Below are positions 57,590-64,000 of a stretch of DNA of 64,000 bases, in pieces. Made by a program: the position numbers and the translations under genes. The stretch is from NCBI GenBank assembly GCA_030386875.1, contig CM059579.1, forward strand, positions 91,082,253-91,146,252. Direction: 5' to 3'. Source of the DNA: Morinoia aosen (Eukaryota > Arthropoda > Malacostraca > Amphipoda > Talitridae). The notes below the pieces were generated by a model that saw nothing but the letters and a program-made list of their open reading frames with translations, did no database searches and had not been told where the DNA came from. Each line of letters opens with the position of its first letter. Positions within the stretch are counted from its first letter, which is position 1.

Positions 57590-57715
57590 TCCTTATGCTC
57601 ATGTGTACAATACATTTATATATGAATATATACGTATGTATCCATATATATGTATATGAATATATATGTATATGAATATATATGTATGCCCTCTATATAT
57701 ATTTTTCATGCTTCC
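57590..57715. repeat. AT-rich simple repeat (TATATGTATATGAATA-type)
   Basis: Imperfect repeats of ATATATGTATATGAATAT. Non-coding. Confidence 0.7.
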
Positions 57716-57934
57716 TTAAAATGACACTTTTGAACATCGGCCGAAACAAACGATTAATATATTATTTCCTGGCGTCAAGAATTGCGAAGTTTTATGTCAT
57801 AGACATATAAACTGTCAAAAGTGTTTTCACCCCACAATGAAAATGCATCGTCCATGAAATTGTGTTACCTTTTATAATTAATTATCATTACATGTATTAT
57901 CAAATATAGATTAAGCAAGATAAAGAGTACATTG

Positions 57935-58240
57935 CCCTCAATCATTTCTTTTCGACTAGTGACACGAGTATTACAATACTCGTGTGTGTGTATCATCTAA
58001 GTGTTTTAATTTTAAGATGTTTTAAAAACCAATGATGTTACTTTTGTACCATCTCTATTGGAAATAAACTGTTTTTCTTTTCTTTTTTGTCCTCAATCAT
58101 TTTTTTCAATTCTCATGTGTGTGTATCACACATGAGTGGGATACACACAGATGAGTGTGATTTTCCTTAATTTTAGATATTTTAGAAATGAATGATGTTG
58201 TGTACCATTTCTATTGGAAATAAACTGTTTCTATTTTTTC
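57935..58240. repeat. 156-bp tandem duplication
   Basis: Two units starting CCTCAATCATTT at 57935 and 58091, each with a GTGTGTGTATCA segment and ending CTATTGGAAATAAACTGTTT, which includes AATAAA. Diverged by indels. May be duplicated transcript 3' ends or simple tandem repeats. Confidence 0.7.
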
Positions 58241-59555
58241 AGTTGCAGTACAATACTTTTTTTCAGTCTCCCCTATTTTTGACATATTTTTCTACTTCTC
58301 ACGTTTCGTTTTCTTCAAAACAAAGCAAAAAATATTATAAATCTCAGTCAGAATAACATTGCCACACAAAAGTCTACATGAGTTAGAGACATGAAAATGA
58401 TTATTCTATAACGTCTACCAAAACATGTAACGCATAAATGGGATGATATCTGCGAGTGACCAACAAGAAAGGTTTGTCATAACATTCTCAAGAGCGTATA
58501 ATGATTTGCATCACACAACACTAACAAGAATATTTTAGGATGTGAATAATAGAAGAACATATTAATGTTCTATAAATTTATCAAATTACAAAAAGTTAAC
58601 GTTATTTTCCAAACATGATGCAAATGTCTTTAACTGAGAAACATAAATATGTGCCACTACCGTGCAGTTAATGCTTGTACAAAAACGAAGAAAAAGGTAG
58701 AAATATGTATCCTACAGCTGCTCAATTGAAATTCGATAGCGTTTCTTAATTCACGAAAGAAATAAAGATAAGAACTTTGTTGAGTGAAACGACTTGCGAC
58801 AGTTTACACGTCCATTGACATATCAGCCTTGGATTTTATGAAATCAGGGAATCATATTATCGTTGCTTGTTGTGGCAGAAATTCAAAGATATCATTTCGA
58901 GCGAAGATGTTCAAAAAAAGAATACACTTGTGTAAATTACACTTGGCTGATTGCTTAAATGAGCACGCTTTAACACATACACCAAGTTTACAAGACAAGA
59001 TGCAAGTCGATTGGTGAGAGATTTCGCAAGATCTGTTGTGTGTAAATGTATCAATGTATAAATATATACGAACGTACGCATGAATATACATATATATATA
59101 TATATATATATAAACACAAACACACATGCACACAGATACCAAGATACAAACATGAAAGTTTTGAATATTACAAGTTTTGTTTTTTATTTAAAAATTGTTA
59201 CTATAACAGTCATTAGTTGATACGAGTGAGCTTCACATAAGATAAGAGTGATAAGTGAAGGATAAGAAAAGAATGTTAGATGATAAGATAAGAGTGAGCT
59301 TAACATGTTTCACATGACTGTAAATAGATGAATGAAAAATACCCAATCTAATCATAGGTTTTTGAAAACAAATTTTATTACCATCCATACGATGAGCAAG
59401 CTCTGAAATTCATTGTACAGGCTTATGTACTTGTTTCTTGATGTGCGCGTTGTGCTATGTTTAGTATAAATTATTTTTGGCTTCCCTTGTCTCTATCTAT
59501 TCAAGTAGCGTTTTGTGTCATAATTCATTTAGAAAGATCGTAAATTTTTTTAACT
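58241..59555. other. Intergenic; TA repeat at 59089-59112
   Basis: Short ORFs only, none recognised. A run of TA dinucleotides lies at 59089-59112. Confidence 0.4.
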
Positions 59556-59559
59556 TCTA

Positions 59560-59690
59560 TGAACTTTCTGTATTTCAAGTTTTTTCATCTTTTTGAATAT
59601 TTTGTATGTTTTTCAGCACTGAAGATGGAATTGGAACATTCCGAAACGTTTGTCATAATAAGAAATAAAAATGTATATTTTACGTTGGTT
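59560..59690 (+). mobile_element. PLE 3' end without coding region
   Basis: T-rich run, TTTTTCAGCACTGAAGATGG, GAAACGTTTGTCATAATAAG, A-rich end. Resembles 57270-57370, so a solo PLE terminal fragment. Confidence 0.65.
59617..59649 (+). ncRNA. Hammerhead-ribozyme-like motif
   Basis: CTGAAGA, stem II GGAAT/ATTCC with TGGAAC loop region, then GAAACGTTTG. Core carries the same U-to-A change as at 383-412. Helix I not evident. Confidence 0.5.
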
Positions 59691-59915
59691 CTCCTTTTTA
59701 TGTTACGCGTGAGATTCCCTAAGAATTTACCTTTTGGAAATATTATGCATCGACATTTATACAGAAATTTATTAAATAACATTGTCGTCGCCTCTCATTC
59801 CATTTAAACATAGTTTAGCACAATTAACAGCGTATCCGTTTGAAAACAGCTTATTAACAGCTTGGAATGGATTGAACGTTATCGTACTTGTATAAAACAA
59901 ATAGTACAAATTTCT

Positions 59916-60138
59916 GTGGTCACCGTGGCCGAGTGATCAAGAACGCGCCCTTCACGGGAAGGTGTCACAAGTTCGAACCCCGGCAGTGCCACCCGGTGTT
60001 TCTCCCCGTTGGGAAGAGGGAGAATTTAGCCACAATTCCCCACTCCACCTTGGTGTCGGAAATGGGTACAGGCAGGACCGGAAGTAGCCGTCACTGCATT
60101 TGAACCAATATAGTGAGGCTTGAACTAACATCTAATCT
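59916..60138 (+). repeat. tRNA-derived SINE
   Basis: The head resembles a Ser/Leu-type tRNA with A box TGGCCGAGTGATC (about 59927) and B box GTTCGAACC (59971-59979), the internal RNA polymerase III promoter. The body follows and ends in GAGGCTTGAACTAACATCTA plus ATCT, the same tail as the SINE-like family. Not a functional tRNA: the anticodon arm and acceptor pairing are not intact. Confidence 0.8.
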
Positions 60139-60510
60139 GCTAGTCACCTCAAGGGGATAAAACGATTGCATCTATGGGAATTAGCATTCTTAGGAGGAAA
60201 ATGTGAGGACCCGAGCTAATAGTTAGGTAGGCGTTCTTTTAGTTGAAATAAAATGCTTTTTGTTTTGTTCAGGACTATCTTTTCTTGGATCACTGCTGTC
60301 CTGTTTTTCAGCACCTACTACTTTCTTATTTAACTTTTATCTTGTTTCATGAACTTCTTTCTCATCTTACTGCTTTTATGTACCTTCTGCATAAATTCCG
60401 AGTTCCCTTATCTCCACACTAAATGGTGACTTCCTCCTTCCTCTCTTCGGAACGATTTTAATTTGAGCGTTTAGGGAGGCTTTAACCAACGTCTAATCTA
60501 GTCTGCTAGT
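60136..60510 (+). repeat. Full SINE-like copy with 9-bp target duplication
   Basis: TCTGCTAGT flanks the copy at 60136-60144 and 60502-60510. The 357-bp body (60145-60501) starts CACCTCAAGGGGATAAAACG and ends GGCTTTAACCAACGTCTAATCTAG. It sits directly at the tail of the tRNA-derived SINE. This defines the ends of the family. Confidence 0.85.
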
Positions 60511-63290
60511 ACATGCCAAGTACGCACGCACAGCAGTGGTGCAAAAATTACTTAACTACGGACTTTCTATGTAGAAGTCATCTAATCTAATCTACTTATA
60601 GGAGCAAATATCGCATTTTTTCTCTTTGCTATCGAGTAGTCGAGCTGCTATCCACAACCCTTTCGATTTTGTTTCTGTCATGCCTTGCTAAAGAAAATAT
60701 AAAATTGCTGTATGGTTGAAAGAATGTTCTTTGAGGTACTTATTACTAGGGATGTGACAATATGCAGCATAGAAAATGCTGCATATTTGGTGATTTTTGT
60801 AGCGGATACGCAGCATAAAATATGAAAGCTTCGACAAGAATTATGAAGCTAAACTATAAAATATTCAGAAACACTCGATGCATATATGCTACACTCTATG
60901 CATAAATGTTGAAGCGCATATTGTATGCTAAGCCAAAATATGCATACATATACATGCTTCACTATAACAGCTCCTAATTTATATTTTTTGTGAGGAAGAC
61001 CATACAAAAATAATGATACACACAGTATACTGTACACTGTAGTACACTGTATAATGATACATACAGTGTACTAAATAATGATACATTCAGTGTACTTCTT
61101 TAAACACGGAAACAATCATCTCTTTCATAATTTTCTTTTAATTAAGTGTAAACAATTCTCACCTAAGTTTTATAACTTATCTGAACATGAACATTTTGAA
61201 ACCGTAACAAGTCTAATCTGAACGAGCTAAGGACGATGATAATGAAAGAAAAAAGTCATCTAATTCAAGTTTGATTCTGAATTAATAGTTTCATGAATGC
61301 AAGGAATATTTTTTTAGCACCTCTTTTATACGAGGAATATTTTTTAGCATCAAATTCGAGGGTTGCGCTTAATAACTGCTTGGTTTTGAGATTTTTAAAA
61401 ACAAATCTTCTCGATTATCTGCCAGCAAAGTTTTATATTGCGAAAACACCGGTCGACATCGTAAGAAACAAAAGGAGCAAAGGTGGATTTAATGGATTCA
61501 TCCATTTCGTCAGGGATTTGATGAGTCAAAATTTAGCTGATTGTTTTTATCCTTTCCAACCCTTTCAATAATACACAATCACAAACCCCGCAATGACAGG
61601 CCGGCGGGAAGGCTTTCATTGGGACACATAGGGCACAAAAACAAGTTTATAATATTACTGTGGAGCAACTGGCGAGTGCGTAATCAGAACTGAACGTGAC
61701 AAGAAGAAAGACTCGAGGGGCCCTGGCGTTGCCACCCGAGTCTTAAGGTCATTCGAGTCATAACATCAACATTAAGCGCCAGAGCAAAGTGAAGGGTGTC
61801 AAGTTGCACTCGGACAATCAGCAACCGAGTTTAGCGAAATGCTCATGAGAAACTGCCGTCCAATTTTCATGTTATGAAAGGGATATTTTTCCTGCAGTAA
61901 TACTGAAAAGGATTCTAGGACTTCATATTAATTGCACATGAACGAGAAATATATAAACCAAATTTATAAAGATTGAGAACACATTGTCTGAGAATATATA
62001 AGATTTTAACAATGAGTATTCTAAATATCATTCAGTAATCTTAACATCAACTATGGTATTAATAACAAGACATAAATCAAGTTCATTTTACTATTTGCCC
62101 GTGCATACAATCTCGCCTGCACAACAGGAAGTAATGTATATACTTTTTAAACTCCTACCGCCCTCTTCGCATTTTTTGTAAACATTCATTTTTGTACCCG
62201 TTTGTATGCTTTGTTACACCCTTGTCACCTTCCAAGCTTTACTTTTGCTATTATAACAGGAAAAATTCCACACCTTTCTCTCTGTTAAAAGATATGGCAA
62301 AATTCATCACCCTGTTTGCATGAATAAAATTGGCCAAAATTCAACACCCTGACTTCAGGTGTGGGATAATGTAAAATTCAACTACCATACCTCAGTAGAA
62401 AGAGAGGGAAAAATTCGACAACCTGCTTTCAGTAGGAGCCTAAGGCAAAATTTTACTTCATTTTTTACTGCAGATAATTTATCTTCCACTATAAGACGAG
62501 GAGAATGCACGTTTTCCTCCGCCCAACTTTCGTATAATCCCCCACACTCAAATATTTGTGGATATGTTCTCCTACTAATGTTCAGATTACCACCGATATT
62601 CTCCGCTGTTTGTTCTCCGTGACCGAAGTGAAGTATTCACTCACATCATTTAATAAATGAATTGCATAATTATATCAGCATAGTACGTCTCATTAAGCTG
62701 GTGACAGTGGATACCAAATATCATATTGAAATAATTCCTAAAAGAATATTTTTTGGTAGTAAAACTATGAATCCCGAAGTACGATACTGCAGCTGATAGA
62801 TAGAAAAACCACCCAAAAAAATCCTTTACATGCATTCAAAATGCGTTATTTTTGACCGCGCAAATGCATCATTCCTATTTTCACGAATGCATTATTCATA
62901 TAGCAAAAAATGCGCCTGAACTTTTTATGCTCTGGAAAATAGACATCAGGATAAAAAAGGTCACCTCTATGGTACCGAGATTCGTTACTGCGGTGAACTT
63001 ACGCTGTGTGCAGGACTGTAGCCCGTAACGTGTGCAGATAGAGAATATATTGCTCTTCAGAGTGCCCTCCATAAAAGTATTTCTAATTGATGATTCATTA
63101 GGAAAATGTTAACAATGAATTACATTCGTTTTTAAAAATTATTTTCTTTGGAAAAGGGCGTCACTTTGGTGTTTATGGATGTGCAATAATTGAATCAATC
63201 TGGGAGCATCGAGCGGCAGACTGTTGAGCCCCACACTCCCCCTGACTGCCAAATTCGTTCTAGATTTGATTAATTACTTGCTTACCTACT
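60511..63290. other. Intergenic, no recognisable gene
   Basis: 60760-60960 has repeated ATGCTGCATAT/GCAGCATA words that might be a DNA-transposon end. 62285-62460 has a loose repeat (GGCAAAATTCA-CACCCTG). ORFs at 61293-61571 and 62359-62622 show no features. Confidence 0.35.
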
Positions 63291-63294
63291 GGGA

Positions 63295-63815
63295 GGAACG
63301 CCCTGACATTAATGCCACTCACATTACCACCAACATAAATACCACCTATATTAATACCACCAACATTAACATCACCCCGATCAATACGGCCAACATTAAC
63401 ACAACCCCGTTGAATACCATGAACATTAACACCACCCCCATTAATATTACCAACATAATAACCACTCCCATTAACACAACCCCATTAACACCACCTCATT
63501 AACACCACCCCCGTGAAAACACCGACCACTAAACCCACCCCATTAACACCACCCCCATCAGCACCACCCTCAATAATATTACCAAAATTAATACCACCCC
63601 CATTTACACCACCGCAATTAACACCACCTCTGCGATGACCACCACCATTAACACCACCCTCGTGAAAACCACCACCATTAACACCACCCTCGTGAAAACC
63701 ACCACCATTAACACCATCCCATTAATACCCCCCCCCCCCATTAGCACGACCCCCATTATTATTACCAAAATAATACCATCCCCATTAACGACACCCCAAT
63801 TAACACCACAAAAAT
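63295..63815. repeat. ACCACCCCCATTAAC-type simple repeat
   Basis: Irregular repeats of AACACCACCCCCATTA and GTGAAAACCACCACCATTAA. The Thr/Asn/Ile-rich ORFs here (63224-63502 and 63635-63817) are translations of the repeat. Confidence 0.85.
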
Positions 63816-64000
63816 AACAAAAAGAAAGTTCATAAATTTGATAAGAAAAGAATATATATTTTTTTAAAATTACAAATCACAGTGAGAATATGAAGTAAAG
63901 CATGGAGATTATGGAAATGAAAATAAATACAGCATTCAATTACATATATTGCCCATGATATTACAATTCAAGAAATTTATTTTTGTTTTATGGATCTCTT
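63816..64000. other. AT-rich end of window
   Basis: Nothing recognised. Confidence 0.4.

Noticed and set aside
57720..57765. Another hammerhead-like GAAAC motif (ATCGGCCGAAACAAACG)
   Set aside because: No CTGATGA-like half at the expected distance.
59916..59990. tRNA gene
   Set aside because: A and B boxes are present, but the cloverleaf is not intact and a SINE body and shared tail follow.
60747..60960. hAT-like transposon end (GGGATGTGACAATATGCAGC)
   Set aside because: Only a weak resemblance; no partner end or target duplication found.
63224..63817. Thr/Asn/Ile-rich ORFs
   Set aside because: Translations of an ACC/ATTAAC simple repeat.

Overview
The window looks like a repeat-rich arthropod (probably insect) nuclear segment. 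It is AT-rich, and I see no operons, rRNA genes or real tRNA genes. Nearly everything recognisable is a transposable element: Penelope-like (PLE) fragments with a GIY-YIG endonuclease, a Dong/R4-type LINE with a restriction-like endonuclease, BEL/Pao, a large non-coding LTR element, an OTU-APE-RT LINE, Tc1/mariner, a CACTA-like insertion, a tRNA-derived SINE and a second SINE-like family. This combination is common in arthropods. I cannot name the species. No complete host gene is visible; the best host candidates are one GC-rich exon-like ORF (4055-4300, +) and two short ORFs with signal peptides (4858-5013, -; 36166-36246, +).

Layout. 0-7 kb: 5'-truncated PLE on the minus strand with a hammerhead-like motif downstream, then AT-rich sequence with the candidate exons. 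7-15.3 kb: a Dong/R4-like LINE lying between AAT/TAA microsatellites, followed by an inverted second copy missing both ends. 15.3-19.74 kb: BEL/Pao sequence in the order pol C-terminus, LTR, gag N-terminus, inverted LTR; both LTRs carry a 27-bp minisatellite. 19.75-22.3 kb: a broken protein-primed family B DNA polymerase gene (Polinton/Maverick- or adintovirus-like), cut off where the inverted LTR begins and preceded on its 5' side by iteron-like 38-bp repeats. 23.1-32.9 kb: an LTR element with two 1693-bp LTRs differing at about 13 sites, a short target duplication and a 6.4-kb interior without recognisable coding. 32.9-36.5 kb: degenerate repeats and a GC-rich promoter-like island. 36.5-39.9 kb: a LINE on the minus strand encoding OTU-like, APE and RT domains. 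41.07-50.93 kb: a 9.86-kb insertion with CACTG/CACTC ends that splits a SINE-like copy; it contains a paired hammerhead-like palindrome, another SINE-like copy, a 21-bp minisatellite and an apparently intact mariner. 51-64 kb: more SINE-like copies, a second PLE fragment, PLE 3' ends, a tRNA-derived SINE invaded by a SINE-like copy with a 9-bp target duplication, and simple repeats.

The genes do not form a pathway. The informative aspect is the nesting order and the run of inverted structures between 11.4 and 19.7 kb, which suggests either template-switching or fold-back rearrangement, or an assembly problem. The candidates most worth a second look are the polymerase with its upstream repeat array, the OTU-fused LINE, the young LTR element without coding, the CACTA-like insertion and the hammerhead-like motifs at PLE ends.
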